Source of the DNA: Aurifilum marmelostoma
Lineage: Eukaryota > Ascomycota > Sordariomycetes > Diaporthales > Cryphonectriaceae
Reading direction: 5' to 3'
Assembly: GCA_027559495.1 (NCBI GenBank)
Contig: JAMXSV010000003.1
Span: forward strand, 682,001 to 746,000
Length of the DNA: 64,000 bases
In this document: piece after piece, positions 1 through 12,526 of the stretch
How the letters are laid out: each line of letters starts with the position of its first letter
Position numbering within the stretch: position 1 is the first letter of the stretch
Notes under the pieces: model-generated
What the model was told of the DNA's origin: nothing
The model's database searches: none
The model's input: only the letters and a program-made list of their open reading frames with translations
Position numbers and translations under genes: made by a program

Positions 1-1731
1 AATCTGTCGGCTTATTATCTCTCTTTTGTCGAGGCTTCTCCCCTCGCTCTCTTTCGCTATGGCTGGCAGGGTTTTCTGAAACGGGATGCATACTGAGGGG
101 CGCGGAAATCCTGGCTTTATGTCTTGAAGAAAGAGGGCAACTGATGCATTTTGGTTACGGCTGGAGCGTTTTGGGGTGTTTCTTGGGTTTCCATACCCGG
201 ACTTGGAGAGCGCGTGCTCGATTAGTTGTCCGAGTCTTGAGAGCAGAATCGAACAAAAGAGGCTTACCCAAAGCCTATTTCATCAAACCTGTCGTGCTCT
301 CTATGCTACATTACCTGAAGTGATGTCCTTGATCAGATGCACGGATATTCCCCCCCAGCCTGGCAATCCCTCTGTTCTGAGCCTCACGGCACTGCTGCCA
401 AACGCAGATACAAGCCTGGCAGTCCACTGCAGTTATGTCTACACATCACATGATTACAACCAAACTTGAGTTCACTGACAACCCACCTGCATCCCACTGT
501 TGTCCATTCTCCTCTGCCTGGTCTATCTGCTACTCGCCATAGTGGAAAAAGCGGTTGCCACCAACCTGAGACACCCTGATAACAGTCATCCTACGTAGAT
601 AGTATCCTACTAAGAAGACAGATTTCAACAAGTAGCAAAGCTGATCTCCCTCCAAGAGACTAACACGTAGTTAGACACCCTCAATACTGAGTTGTGTGGT
701 GTGCTGGAGGATCTTGTTCATGCTGAGTGGATGTCTGGAATAACATCGGACTTTGATCCGAAAATTTGACTGGATTCTGAAGCATAGTCTTGACATCCTC
801 ATTTCTAGTCAACCCTATATTTTGGCCCCGTTCCTTGACTGGGCTGAGTCCAGAAGTATAGGGTAGGGTTGCCAGGCAGATTTATACTGAACACACGAGG
901 AGTAATTCGAAGGACCGCCAAGTGAATAAAGGCATGCCCAGCCAGCTGTGGTCTCGCAGGAGAGCACGCACCTCGGGCGCCTGCATATGGATGGCATCTC
1001 TGCACTGCCCTTTACTCTGTCTCTCTTGCTCTTCTTCGACGGAAATATTGGGATTTTTTGAATAGTCTCAACATTGACAAACGTCTCATCTTCGAGACTC
1101 ATCAACTAGAGCAACATTAAACACGATAATTATACTTTCAATGCCAGCCTTGCATCACTTGAATGGAACGTATCAAGCTCCGTTCATAATTATGCCATGA
1201 ATCAGTCCCCGAGAACACATACATGCTACTGATGTGACTCATGTGTAAATTCCGAGAACCAGTCATGCCCAGCCTAGTGTATTGAGCTCATGAGGGGCAC
1301 AACTGCTCTCACTTGGCTGTGAACAAGGTTCAGCATCTATCCTAATGCGTTCTCATCTGACGGGTGACAAGTTGGTCAGTCGCTGGCCACGAGTTCCCGT
1401 CCCGAGCTTATGGGCAAAGAAGAGAAGAGAGACCAAGACGCTTGTGGTTGGAGATCCGGCTGGAAGAGAGATGGATTCATCCGTACTCCGTGTTGGGGGA
1501 ATATCTATATGACCCAGGCCAATATTCTGCCGCCAGATGTCAATATGCGGGGAATAGTAGGGGCGCGCGGCGGGGAGGAGGCAGGATATTATACAAACCA
1601 GATTGTTCGTGAAGTACATATATGGCCGGCCTGCTTCCCCCGAGTGCAACTCAACAGCCTTGCATAATATCTAAGTGGATTAACAGTTTCCTAGCAAATA
1701 CCATCATACAGTTGCTGATCAGATCATCAAC
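1..1731. other. intergenic, left edge
   Basis: No gene could be supported here. The open frames are short, overlap on both strands and lack family resemblance or coding-like third-position bias. The right end should hold the promoter and leader of the MFS transporter; no clear TATA box was identified. Confidence 0.6.
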
Positions 1732-2073
1732 ATGGGCATCGGGGTACTGGAAGGTAAGAAAGGACAGTCTATTCTAAGGACAGCACAGGAGAGCTCACAT
1801 CCATCGACTTAATTACCAGATCACAGCACTCTCGCGCACGTTCCAGGCACGGTGTTTCTGGACGACGAGACGGCCCGCAGCGAGGATGCCGCAGCCGTAG
1901 AGGGCTTGAAGCACGGCAAGGGCAGAGATTCCCACATAGTCCTGGCACCTCAGCCATCAGACGACCCCAACGATCCCCTCAACTGGCCCATGTGGAGAAA
2001 GGAGCTGATCACGGCCATCCTATGTCTTGGGGCCATGCTGAACGCCGGCACAAATGTAAATCATCCATATTGC

Positions 2074-2114
<41 letters not shown>

Positions 2115-3807
2115 TGATAATCTGCTCACACAGCGATCATGATGATTATATACATAGGGACCACTCCTCAACGCATCCTACTCCGCCATCGCCGAGACCG
2201 TGAACCGCCCGCTCACCACTGTGGTGTTGGTCTCAGGCTACAACCTCCTCGCCGCAGGCTGCATCGGCCCCTTCGTCTGCGCCTTCAGCCGCAAGTACGG
2301 GAAGCGACCCGTCTTCCTGGCGTCGACCCTCTTCGACATCATCGGCACCGCCGTGGGCGAGGCGCAGGTCAGCTACAGCTACCTGCTGGCGGCGCGCATC
2401 ATCCAGGGCTTCTCCACGAGCGCCTTTGAGAGCCTGATCGTGTCGACGGTGGGGGACATGTACTTTGTGCACCAGCGCGGCCTGCGCGTCTCGCTCATCA
2501 ACTTCGTGCTCAACTCGGCGTCCAGCCTGGCCTCCATCATCTGCGGGCAGGTCTTTGCCGACCTGGGCTGGCTGTGGCTGTTCCACCTGTTCCAGATCTT
2601 CCTGGTGCTTCAGTTTGCCGCCATGTTTTTGTTCTGTCCCGAGACGACGTATGTTCGCGAGACGAGATTCGAGCTGGACCTCGACAAGGGGCAAAACGCC
2701 CCCACTGCACCAGTTGAAGGACCGCAAGCGAGGAGCGGGGAGGAGAAAGAAGATGTTGCAGTCGAGCATCACCACGACGAAGAGAAACAGACCGAACGGA
2801 CGGAAAGCGCAATTCCTGCTTCTTCTTCTTCTTTTCCTCCTCCTCCAGAGAAGAAGACATTCGTACAGTCCATGGCCGTCTTCACGGGCGTATACTCTCG
2901 AGACAGCATCTTCAAGTTCCTCCTGGGCCCGCTCCTCACCCTGCTGAACCCCGCCGCCTGCTACGCGGTCATCACGTCGGGCCTGCTCAACAGCTGGTAC
3001 GTGGGCTCGGCCATCATCCTGTCCGGCATCTTCTCCGGGCCGCCGTGGAACTTTGGTCCTGCGCAGGTAGGCTATATCGGCGCGGGGCCTTTTATCGGCG
3101 GCATGATAGGGTCCATCATTGTCGGCTGGGGTAGCGATCCGGTTGTCAAGTGGATGGCCAAGAGGAACTCGGGTGTATAGTGAGCCAAGCCATTCTTCTT
3201 CTTCTTCTTCCTTTCCATTCTGGCATATGCGATCCCTAATACTCCGCCTCACAGCGAGCCCGAGTTCCGCCTCGTCTTCCTGTCCTTTGCCATGGTCATG
3301 TGCGGCCTGGGCATGTTCCTCTTCGGCTACACCATGGGGATCGGCGCCGCGGCCGAGCTGTGCGCGTTCCTGCAGGGCGTCATGATGGTCGGCGTGCTCG
3401 TCGGCATCTTCGCGACCCTCTCGTACGCCCTCGACGCGTTTCGGAGCCAGAGCAACGAGATGTTCATCATGAACATGTTCTTCAAGGTGTGTGTGTGTGT
3501 GTGCAAGGAGTCTGCCTGCCTGCCTGCCTGCATGGTCTCCTCTACAAGGCGGGCCCTGTGGTTTCTTTACTAACGGTCCTGGCAGAACTTCATGTTCTAC
3601 GGGCTTTCCAACTTTGCCAATGACTGGGTGGCTGCCAACGGCCCGGAACAGATCATGTACGTGTTTGGTGGGACGTCCATCTTCCTGTGCCTGTTGGGCC
3701 TACCCGTGTATGTATATGGGAAACGGCTGCGCAGCTGGTGGGCTCGTCATGATCTGTTTGTGATTTTGAGGATGGAGACGACGGGACCGGTGCAGCAGAT
3801 GGGTTGA
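1732..3807 (+). CDS. MFS transporter, DHA1/HOL1-like
   Basis: Probable proton-coupled major facilitator in the plasma membrane; the substrate cannot be told. Exons are 1732-1753, 1820-2055, 2158-3179, 3255-3486 and 3586-3807, giving 577 aa with all phases consistent. The N terminus MGIGVLED...HVPGT is the familiar start of a large fungal MFS group (S. pombe SPBC1271.10c-type). The motif DPNDPLNWP precedes TM1. A loop motif FSRKYGKRP fits the MFS signature after TM2. A long charged, Ser/Pro-rich cytosolic loop (roughly residues 255-310) separates the two six-helix halves. The second half contains YEPEFRL and GIFATLSYALDAF, typical of this group. The Tyr of YEPEFRL is made across intron 3 (3180-3254), which fixes that junction. 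Introns 2 and 4 carry GA and GT repeats. Alternative: a hexose or polyamine carrier of the same superfamily, which is less likely. Confidence 0.9.
2077..2112. repeat. GA microsatellite in MFS intron 2
   Basis: A run of about 17 GA units sits inside intron 2 (2056-2157) of the MFS transporter. Purine asymmetry and likely length polymorphism are inferred. Confidence 0.9.
3487..3503. repeat. GT microsatellite at MFS intron 4 donor
   Basis: Alternating GT begins exactly at the predicted 5' splice site after the AAG codon of exon 4, so several overlapping GTGTGT donors exist. The intron ends at 3585 with a TACTAAC-like branch point near 3569. Confidence 0.8.
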
Positions 3808-5100
3808 TTGTGGTCAGGGGGATGCATGTAGCAGCAGCAGATGTCTCGCCCCGTGTTGCCATTGTTTTGGGTTGTATATTGAGGCTGTTATTATTTGATG
3901 CTGTCTGTACTTGAATGTGATATCTTCTCCGCTTCTTGATACGGTCGGTGGTATTTTGTAATCGAGAAAGGAAGCAGGACTGGGCCGCGCAACTACTCTT
4001 CCCAATATCGAACAGGTTATGACGGTCATGATGGATCGCTTGTGATCGTTAGTAGACAAAGCATGAAGCTCTATAATATTGCTAGGTGCTGCGCGAAGGT
4101 AGTGTGTCCTGTTCTCACAAGTTAGTATGGAGCTGGAAAGTCTGTATTGTCCAGGTGGGCTGAGGATGCTCTATCACTCCACTTGGCCACATCCATCAGG
4201 TTGATTGAGAACCCAGGAGGTCATGCAGCAACGAACTGCAGGTCCGATGCTCTCATCAGACGAGCAAAATAAGAGCCTGTCCAACAGTGGGCAGTGTTAT
4301 AGACACTGATGCATGCCTACATCACTGAACAATGATAGCTTTGATAGGAGAATAAGTGCTGCAAGCTCTAGAGAGCCAGGGAAAATAACCTTCAACATCC
4401 CATCTGTCCATGGTCCAGAACAATAGCAGCCCTGGGGACAGCTCCTGTGTATCAGACCCTGCAAATATGGGAATGAGCTGCAGCTACATGTATAAAAACT
4501 TGGTGCGCAGAAGTCTGTGGAAGCATACAGACAGACCATGGAAAGGCGAAGGTGAGCGTAGACTGAGGCTGTAATGACATCTGGGAGCATGGGCCCTTTC
4601 TATATAATCCCCTGTTTTTTTTTTTCTTGCAAGCCATCAATCAAGGAAAAATACAGTCTGGCATCTCTTCCTTTTCTCTGCCCCTCTCTCTCAAGCTGCC
4701 ACTGTGATCCAACCAACAACCTTCTCACCCATCCCAGTGGCATTTCTTCATCTTGATTACCAAAAGTTCCTGTGTTCTTTGGAGCTCCCACATACAACAG
4801 CAACAAGCTGTGTTTTTTTTTTTTTCTCTTCTCCCTTCTTCGCAGACCACAGTCCTTCTGTCTCCCTGGACGCGATCTTGTATCCTTCTCCAGCGCGTCT
4901 CCCAGCCTGTGTGCTCCAACAACAAAGCTGCAGCCTCCTCTCACCTCGCCCACGACACGTGCAGCCATCCCTCTACCAACAAATACAACTTGATCTTGTC
5001 CTGTCTCGCCCACACCAGATCCACGTCGCAGTCCTCCACAACGACGAGCTTCAAGACCATCTGCATACCACAAGCCTCCCCACACTACTTGACCAGCAAG
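3808..5100. other. intergenic; BTB gene promoter and leader
   Basis: No gene is supported. The segment 4600-5100 is CT-rich with T-runs and CAA/ACA-rich stretches, as in fungal 5' leaders. A TATATAA-like element lies near 4600. Several short upstream ATGs lie in the presumed leader. Confidence 0.5.
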
Positions 5101-5938
5101 ATGAACAACAACGCAGGCTCTGGCCTCAAGCGACTGTCTGAAGATGAAGAGGAAGATGCATCCTTGCCCATTGTGTAGTAAGTATATTTCTTTCCTCTTT
5201 CCAGGCAGCAAGCTGGCGAGCACCACGCTGCTTGTCGTCGTAAGCACCTACTAACCCCTCCACAGCAGCCACCTCGGCGACCACATGGTGAACGTCTCGG
5301 TCGGCCCCGAGGAGATTCCCTACATCGTCCACAGGGACGTTCTGGTGCAGGCCTCGTCGGACTTCTTCCGCGTCGTCTTCGCCAGCGGCTTCCTCGAGCA
5401 GCACACCGGGCACCTCTTCATGCCCGAGGACGACTCGTGGGCCTTCAACCTCTTCTGCCGCTGGGCGTACGGGCGCGCGTCGGGCTTCACCCGGAGCTCG
5501 CGGGCCTTCCTGGGGGGCATGCGCATGTGGGAGCTGCTGCGCCTGTACGTCTTCTCCCACAAGTACATCATCGGGGGGCTGCAGGACGCCATCGTCACCG
5601 CGGTCGCGTACCGGGCCCACCACCACGGCGGGCGCGAGGCGGGCTTCACCCAGGCGTCGCTGGAGCACGTCGACACCGCCACGCCCGGCTGCACCCCGAT
5701 GCACGCCATGCTGGTCCACACGCTGGCGTGGAAATCCAAGCACCAGCCGGGGTGGGTGGACGCGGACCTCGCGGACATGCTGCCCGACAGCATCCTCCGC
5801 GATGCCTTTGTCCACCTGGCCCGGCTGGGCGAGGACGGCCCGCCCCCCGGCTTCAACGGGTCCAAGTGTGAGTACCACACCCACAAGGGTGCCGAGCCCT
5901 GCGAGGACGGCTGGGAGGACGAGGACACCCGCATCTGA
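5101..5938 (+). CDS. BTB/POZ domain protein
   Basis: Exons 5101-5177 and 5266-5938 encode 249 aa. The intron (GTAAGT...CTAAC...ACAG) splits a Tyr codon. After an acidic N-terminal stretch, residues about 33-150 fit a fungal BTB/POZ fold: VNVSVGPEEIPYIVHRDVL, then SSDFFRVVFASGF, then FNLFCRWAYG. Such proteins usually make protein-protein contacts, often as Cullin-3 adaptors, but no Kelch or zinc-finger partner domain is present, so no target can be named. The start ATG follows a long CT-rich leader. An in-frame ATG at 4753 exists, but the sequence between is leader-like, so 5101 is preferred. The C-terminal tail is short and acidic. Confidence 0.8.
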
Positions 5939-7285
5939 TGGCGCGGGGCTCGGTTCGGAGGGGAGGGGGGCTTGGGGCAGGTCCTTGAGATTTGAGGGAT
6001 GCCATAGTGGGTGGGTTGGGTCCATGATTATGAAGGACCTTGACAATGAAAATGATTGACACGACCAACAAACATGCAACATTTTTGCCCTTGCCTTGCC
6101 TTGCCAGCCATGACCATCCAGACTTTACTGTGACATGCACACTTCAGACAGAAATGGGATGGGACAGGAGTGCTGGAAACATTGAATTGGGAAAGTTTGG
6201 GACGCCCCGTTCCCCAGTATTCTGTCAGAGAGAAGCTGTAAACTTTTCTGTTACTATGGGAAACAAGAATGGGAGGAGAGCAAGGCTGATGGATGGGCAT
6301 TGGAAAGGCTGGTGGTGGTCTGTCTAGATTGAAGTCACTGAGGGCGCAACCGACAGGAGGGTCTTCAAATCTTTTACCCAGCTGCAGTCGTCGTGATGCA
6401 GGAGGGAACAAGCTGGACTCGACACTGGTGAAATGTTTTGATCAAGCTGAGCAGGATGCCTGCAGTGACAAGAGCAAGGGAGGCATCTTATTGCGTGATG
6501 AATTCCACCGCATTTGTAGCTGGCTTCGACTATCACCTGGCACTGCAGTCAGCATCCAGCCCCTTCTGACTTCTAGGCTCGGCCTGTACAGGCGACTAGG
6601 TGTACATTATTGTCTTGCACCACTTACTCATGTCAGGAGTGAGCGGATATGCTGTCTAAGGTGATGAGGCCTGTAGTCGAGATCTGGTGATGTATGCGAT
6701 TCTGCTGCAAATCAGGGTGCCCCACTGATCCTCAAGCAGAACACCTTCTCGGCCTGTGACCTCCAATAAAAATCAAAATTACCTCCATTCATTGACAAAA
6801 TGATGGATCATGGATGACGAGTCCCAAAGTCTTCACTCCAAGGTAAATAAATGTAGCAGCAGTATTCATTCAGCCATGTCCTCGCTTCGGCAGGTCCCAT
6901 CTGCCCCCCCCCCCCACAAGATCCACCTCGACCACTAGCATCGCCCTGAAAAGTAAGATCACAAGCAGCTCTTCGATCATGACATCATACCCTGCAACCC
7001 CCTCGACAGGGAGACAGACGCACAGCCGAGGGTATCCAACAAGCTACATAGCATAGCTCTCTTTCTCTTCTCTTCCTCTTCCCTTGGTCCAGTGGTAGTA
7101 ACCTCTTAAGAAATTTCCTCTCATAAAACATCCATCGCATCTTCAAAACCAAGTACAAGATCAATCAATTGACAACAAGCGACAATCCTCACAAAGACAT
7201 TCACCTTATCCCTTTCCTCTTCCCCCCCCCCCTTCCCAGCCTCGCAACGACTCCGTTCTACCCTCTCTCCTCCCAAGCCGCAACA
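5939..7285. other. intergenic
   Basis: No gene is supported; the longest frames lack coding character. C-runs occur at 6904-6915 and near 7225. The last 300 bases are CT-rich and look like the promoter and leader of the next gene. Confidence 0.5.
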
Positions 7286-7777
7286 ATGGTCTCAAGACTC
7301 CTCCTCCGATCAGCCGGCGCCCTGCGTCCCGCCGTCGCCTCGACACCTGCCCTGCAGAGGGGCTTCGCTGTATCCTCGTCTCGCCAGATCAAGGAATCCT
7401 CGGGCGGTGAGTTACATATGAATCCTCCCAACCCCACCGAAGCAACAACCCCCACGTCTTCTACATGGCCACTTTTTTTTTCTTTCTTTCTTTCTTTTTT
7501 TTTTCTTTCCCACCCCAATTGAGACCAAAATACTTATACCCTTTAACCTTTTCCCCTCAAACCAGACAACAAGGACTACGAGAAGCACAAGCAAGACTCC
7601 CTCTCCAAGCAAAAGAGCGGCAAGGGCCACTGGAAGCCCGAGCTCGCCTCCGACGGCGAGGAGGCCGTCAAGGCCGACCGCGCCCCCAAGGAGGACTTTG
7701 CCCAGATGCAGGAGCGGACCAAGAAGCATGCCGAGGAGAAGTCGGCCACGGGTACATCGACCAAGGATCCCATGTAA
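7286..7777 (+). CDS. small mitochondrial protein, fungal conserved
   Basis: Exons 7286-7406 and 7566-7777 give 110 aa; the intron (GTGAGT...CCAG) splits an Asp codon. The first 35 residues are rich in Arg, Ser, Ala and Leu without acids, which is a typical mitochondrial presequence ending near FAVSSSRQIKESSG. The mature part is very hydrophilic: DYEKHKQDSLSKQK, then GKGHWKPELASDGEEAVKAD, then a charged tail. I recall similar short proteins across filamentous ascomycetes, but no function is assigned; homologues are sometimes mislabelled as carriers, which the lack of membrane segments rules out. Intron 1 holds long T-rich runs near 7470-7506. Confidence 0.75.
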
Positions 7778-8394
7778 AAAAAGAAAAGAAAAGAAAAACG
7801 CAGAGAGAAGGGGAGGCAATGAAGTGACGCTGACCCGCCCTGGCGACTTTCGAAGCAGACTGAGAGAGAAGAGATTCAGGAGGTAAAAGTCCAGATATTA
7901 AACGAGACGAAAAAAATACCAAAAAAAAAAATGAGGGTTTGACAGGGAGAAAACGGAGTACAGTAGTAGGTCCGCTGCGGAATTTTCTTCTTTTTTTTCG
8001 GGGCTGGAACTGTTTGGGTTTCCATGGGAGAATTGGAGAAGGCAGTATCGGATTCACGGCGTGGCAACAATTATGCATGTTGGCGTTTTTGTCGAGGGAG
8101 TGTAGGTTCCGGGGGTACTTTGTGAGCATCTTCATCCACAAAATAGTACGGGATAGATCAGAGCATAAGAAAAACGAAAAAATGCCGATTCACGGCAAAA
8201 TCCTGGCATCATACCTACATATCGCCCAATGCGACAAGTCGGTATGGACATCGTCGATGGAAGCATGGCGCCTCTGTGAGTCTGCCTTGGGCTGTTCTGT
8301 TTTCTACCTGCTACACTACACAGTCTCAAGGACAAAATCTTGTTGCTGGAAGAACCGCGATTGTCGGCTCTCCACGATGAGCACATTCATCATC
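7778..8394. other. intergenic, convergent
   Basis: This holds the 3' flanks of the small mitochondrial gene (+) and the JmjC gene (-). A- and T-rich runs near 7777-7795, 7908-7930 and 7986-7999 probably carry the poly(A) signals. No gene was seen. Confidence 0.5.
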
Positions 8395-10262
8395 TCATGC
8401 CCTTGCCTGTCCCCGTCCCCGACCGCGGCCACGGCCCCGTCCCCGGCCACGGCCACCTCTACCTCGCACAGCGGTATTGCCCCTCAGGGCAGGCCTCCCT
8501 GGAGACTCGGCAGGTATGTCCTCGTTCGAGCCACTGTCGGAGGTCTCGTCCTGATTCCCAGGACCAACAGGTGAGCTGCTATACAGGCTGTAACCATCGT
8601 TGTCGTCGTCGGACTCCCCGAGCCTTACTATTGTCGGGCCCTTCGGCTTGGCTGGCTGCACGACTGGAGACGGGTCCCTCGATGCCAGCTCTTTGTCGAC
8701 CGCAGCACTACCTGACGCTCTGGAGACGACAGTGACGGGCGCGGGGCTCGGTAAATTCGATCGGGAGGCTGCCAAGCTGGAGACCCTGGACATCGGAGCG
8801 ATGCTTGCGGGCCGGGAAGTGACGGGTTCTTCACCCTCGTCTTCACCGGGCTGCTGAAGCTGCGCGTGTACCTGCGAGGCCTCTGGCTCGGGTGACTCCT
8901 GCGGCTTTTCGATCGTCGGCAGAACCGTGTCCGCAGGATCCGTGGGGCCAGCAGCCTTCTCACTGTCGGTCTGCTTGTCCACCGGCTTCTCTGCATCCTT
9001 TGCCTGCTTCCGCTGTCCGATCTTGATCTTCTTGCCTCGTAGCGCCATGCGCTCGGCCATGGACAAGAACTTCTCACTCGAGGCGGGAGCAGCAGACACT
9101 TTGTCCGGGCGAGACGCTGCGGTGGCGGGTGTTGACCTCTCAGCCGTCTGTACAGCCTTCTTCGGCGGCCGGCCTCTCCTCTTGGGCGTCTGGGTCTCGG
9201 CTGCGGGTCTAGTATGGGTATCATCCTCTTCCAGCTCCCTGGCAAGCTCCTGCTGGAGCTCCCCAATCATGGCGTCGTGGTGAGACTCTGGCGTCTTATC
9301 CCTCGAGACGGTCGACTTCATGGCCAAAGATGCCCGGGAAGGTCGGCCCCGCTTCTTAGTCGAGCCCGTGGTTGGTGGAGTAGAAGAGGCGGTGGGATCT
9401 GCTTTCCGTGGCCTGCCCGGCGGCCGTCCTCTTCGGCGACCGGATGTCGGGGAGGTCTGAGTACTGGACGCATTCGCAACCGCCCTGAATGCTTCTGCAG
9501 CAAGGTCGAGAGGATCAGAACTGGGCTTTTGTGCGCCTGCTGCCGTGGCCTCGGGCTGTCTGGGCCTCTTGGGTTTGTTTGGCACCGTCTCATTGAACTC
9601 CTCGATATCTCCGTCCATGTCCGCGTAAGACACCGTCGGCCTTGACGCTCGCAAGGTCGGAATATTAGGATCAAATGGTCGCCCCAGGTCTACCAAGCCC
9701 TGCTGGCCTTGCTGCTGCTCGTCATCTGCTGCCTGCTGGGCAGGTGCCTGTGTCTGAGGCTCTGCAGGCGCGTCCACCATAGTGACATCTTCACCAGCAC
9801 CAGCATCACCACCACCAAGCAGTGCGGGATCTAGATTCTGTAGCGTATTGTTGACCTTGGTGGCTTTGTCGACTTTCTTCTTCTTGTGTGACTTTCCCAC
9901 CACAAATTCTGGGTCGCTGTCGTCCTCCTGGCGGGCGCGACGCTTCGCTAGACGTAGTGCTTTCCTGACGAGTTCAGACTCCTCGTCAACAAAGTCCTCG
10001 TCGTTTGGTTCTTCGTAGTGATTGAAGAGGATCTTGTCGGGAGAATCATCCTGCTCGTAATAACCCATTCCGAGCCTTCGTTCCAGCCCAGGTGGTTCGG
10101 GGTAGGCTGTCTCCGGATATAGTGATGCTTGTGTGTCGGGCAGCGCCATCAGGCCAGTCGGCTCTGCGGCGCCATTCTGGGCCAATAGATCTTGATGGTC
10201 ATTCGCATCGCCGTTGAGACCGCCGTCGTTGATCTCACCACGGTCCTCGAAACCATTACTAT

Positions 10263-10294
<32 letters not shown>

Positions 10295-12526
10295 TTGGCA
10301 TCTGTGAGAGCATCCACATCGCCGTGGTCCTTCTCCTTTTCGGCGTCAGCCTGCTGGCGTAGTCGCTGGATCCGCTTGCTGTTGTGATTTCGACTTTCGT
10401 CACCAGCCGCTTTGAGCCAGTTCAGATTGTGTACTCGGAAGTCAACAAGAACTTCCTGACTGCGGTCATCAGCAACAGCGCGAGTGTCGTGGCCAATGTA
10501 TGTGTTTTTGGGCTCGTACGGAACCGTGGTGCCCGCTCTGCGACAGTAACCACAGTTACAAATCCCCTGGCACTTTGGACATTGCCAATGCTCCGCCTGC
10601 AGGACCTCCTGCGGCATCATGTCAAATGCTCGATAGAGAACGCCGAAACAATATGCTTGGTGGCAGCCCGGGTTGGTACAAAAGGCCAGACGGTAGGTGT
10701 AGTCCTTATGAATGCAGGTGTGACACTTGTATGTGTCGCCCTTCTTCTTCTTCCGCTTCCGCTTCTTGGGATTCCCCTGCTCATCCAACACCACCGGCTC
10801 CTCCGGCTCTATCGACGAAGGCTTGTCAGGCTTTGTGATATCATGAAATGGTCTTATTCGCAGCTGCTCCTGGCAGACCTGAGCCAAGGACTTTCTGCCA
10901 ATCTTCATCCTGGCGATCTCAAGAGGCGGCGGCGACAGATTCATATCAATGAAGCCGTCGTTGTAGATGACCATGCTCCGCCACGCCTCGTAATTGTCGA
11001 CGAGCTCGGCCCAGTCCCACTGTTCGCAGAAGGACAAGCGGGAGACGCAGATGCAGGACCGTCCCATGGCGTAGCACTCCATGCAGATATCATAGGTATC
11101 TTGCTCTCCTTCTACGAGATCTCGGACGCAGTGCTGGCAGGTGAGGAACCGGTTGAAGATATTACACCGGCAGTAAGAGCAGGTAATGCAGGACTCGAAA
11201 GGAATCATCTCGACGTTCTTCTCTTTCGAGGAGAACATCTCGTCCACCAGTATCTCCGTGAAGAGCTGCAACAGCTTCTTGAAATTCTTCTTGAGAGTCC
11301 TGAGCCTAACAGAATCCTTCTCGACCTCATCACCCATAAGCCAGGACACCTGAGGGTCTGCGGCATGTTGCAGCATCTCGTAGTACTTCTTCAAGGTGAA
11401 ATAGATGATGGCTTTATTCTTGTACTGCTCGTCGCGGCAGACGAGCCGCGCCCGTGGGAGCGCCTCGTGCAGGGCAAAATCCAAGGTCTCCACAGTCGTC
11501 CGGTTCCAGGCAACCTTCATGGTTCGGGTGCCCCTGTTCCAGACCTGGTGGGGCGCCAGAGGCGGAATGAGGATGAAATCGCCCACCTTCTGCTCAACGA
11601 TGTAGACCGGGAAGGTTGCCTTCTTCCACGCATTGATCTGCGCAAAGTGCCTCTCGACCTCGACATCGTGGCCGAGCATGGACAAGAAGTATTCGCGGAC
11701 GACCTGGCGGTCTTTGGTCTCGGTCATGAACCATATGGAACTGCCCTCCTTCTCCCCATTGTCGTTGGTTGACGCCTCGACCATGATGTTCTGCCCCAGA
11801 GAGGCGCACATCTCGCGATGTGCCGGGGTGTATGTTCCCTCGTGCCCGATGTAGCACATCAAGTTTTGGGCACGCATTTCCTGCGGCAGACTGCTCATGA
11901 GATCACCCGCAGGCGCGATAGTGTTCTCCTCCATGAAAAGATCATCTTCCTTGACGCCATGGTCCTCGACGTTCTCGTTCCAGTAGAACAGACCTGGAGG
12001 CATGATCTTTCGCAGGTATTCATGCCACTCTGGTGGGCAATCGATATCCTTCAGGTAGAGCCGTTGTCTCCGCTCGTCTCGAAAGTTGTGCGGGGTCCAC
12101 TGGTCGGTAAGCTGTCGCATCGATCGCAGGTAGTGACCCATGGTCATCGGAATGTTAACCTGAGCATTAATATCACGGACATCCTCCTCTGCGTAGGGCT
12201 GTTAGTAGCTTGTTCAAAAGAGAGCAGGGCCAAGAGAGGCACGCTCGGAGGGAGGTAAGCCTACGCTTCTTGTTGTAGGTTGCCTCAAGCCACTGGGCGC
12301 TGAAGAGCGACTTTGGCAGCTTTCCCTGCCAGCCCTCGATGACCAGAGGCTTCCCCTGCTTGATGACCTGATGCCAGACGAGCTTCTCGAACTCCAGCTT
12401 CCTGATCCTGGAGGCTGGTATGCGCTGGGCGAACTCGAAGTTTGGCGTTCGGTCGACGATGGCATGCAGGTCCAGGTTCGGGGGCACAGGATCGAACTTG
12501 GCCTGAGGGTGAGTAGCAGGAGCCAT
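8395..12526 (-). CDS. JmjC / cysteine-rich / AT-hook chromatin protein
   Basis: Exons 12526-12265 and 12188-8395 (reading leftwards) encode 1351 aa. The 76-nt intron has a CTAAC branch and CGCAG acceptor. Residues about 200-320 form a JmjC (cupin) domain. TPAHREMC supplies a possible HxE iron pair (His211, Glu213) and IPPLAPHQVWN the distal His (His301). A first Cys-rich cluster lies at about 421-475. A second at about 576-640, from CHTCIHKD to CNCGYCRR, fits the 4CXXC/R1 zinc finger (PF10497 type). A poly-Ala run follows, then a disordered half with three AT-hooks (GRPPGRPRK, KRGRPSRAS, RRGRPPKK) near 1004-1098. The tail is an RG repeat. Likely a nuclear histone-lysine demethylase or a non-catalytic JmjC scaffold; the substrate is unknown. 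It is divergent from COQ2. Confidence 0.88.
10264..10292 (-). repeat. CAG/CTG repeat coding poly-Ala
   Basis: About nine CAG units on the plus strand are read as GCT codons in the JmjC gene, giving an Ala run in the linker after the zinc finger. Length may vary between strains. Confidence 0.9.

Noticed and set aside
2233..3252. 339-codon minus-strand frame
   Set aside because: Antisense to MFS exon 3; composition is that of a shadow.
6885..6905. U6 snRNA-like start (CTCGCTTCGGCAGG)
   Set aside because: Only about a dozen bases match; the conserved ACAGAGA and stem regions do not follow.
10384..11772. 462-codon plus-strand frame
   Set aside because: It is the antisense shadow of the conserved JmjC and zinc-finger exons; the GC-rich coding strand leaves the opposite strand open.
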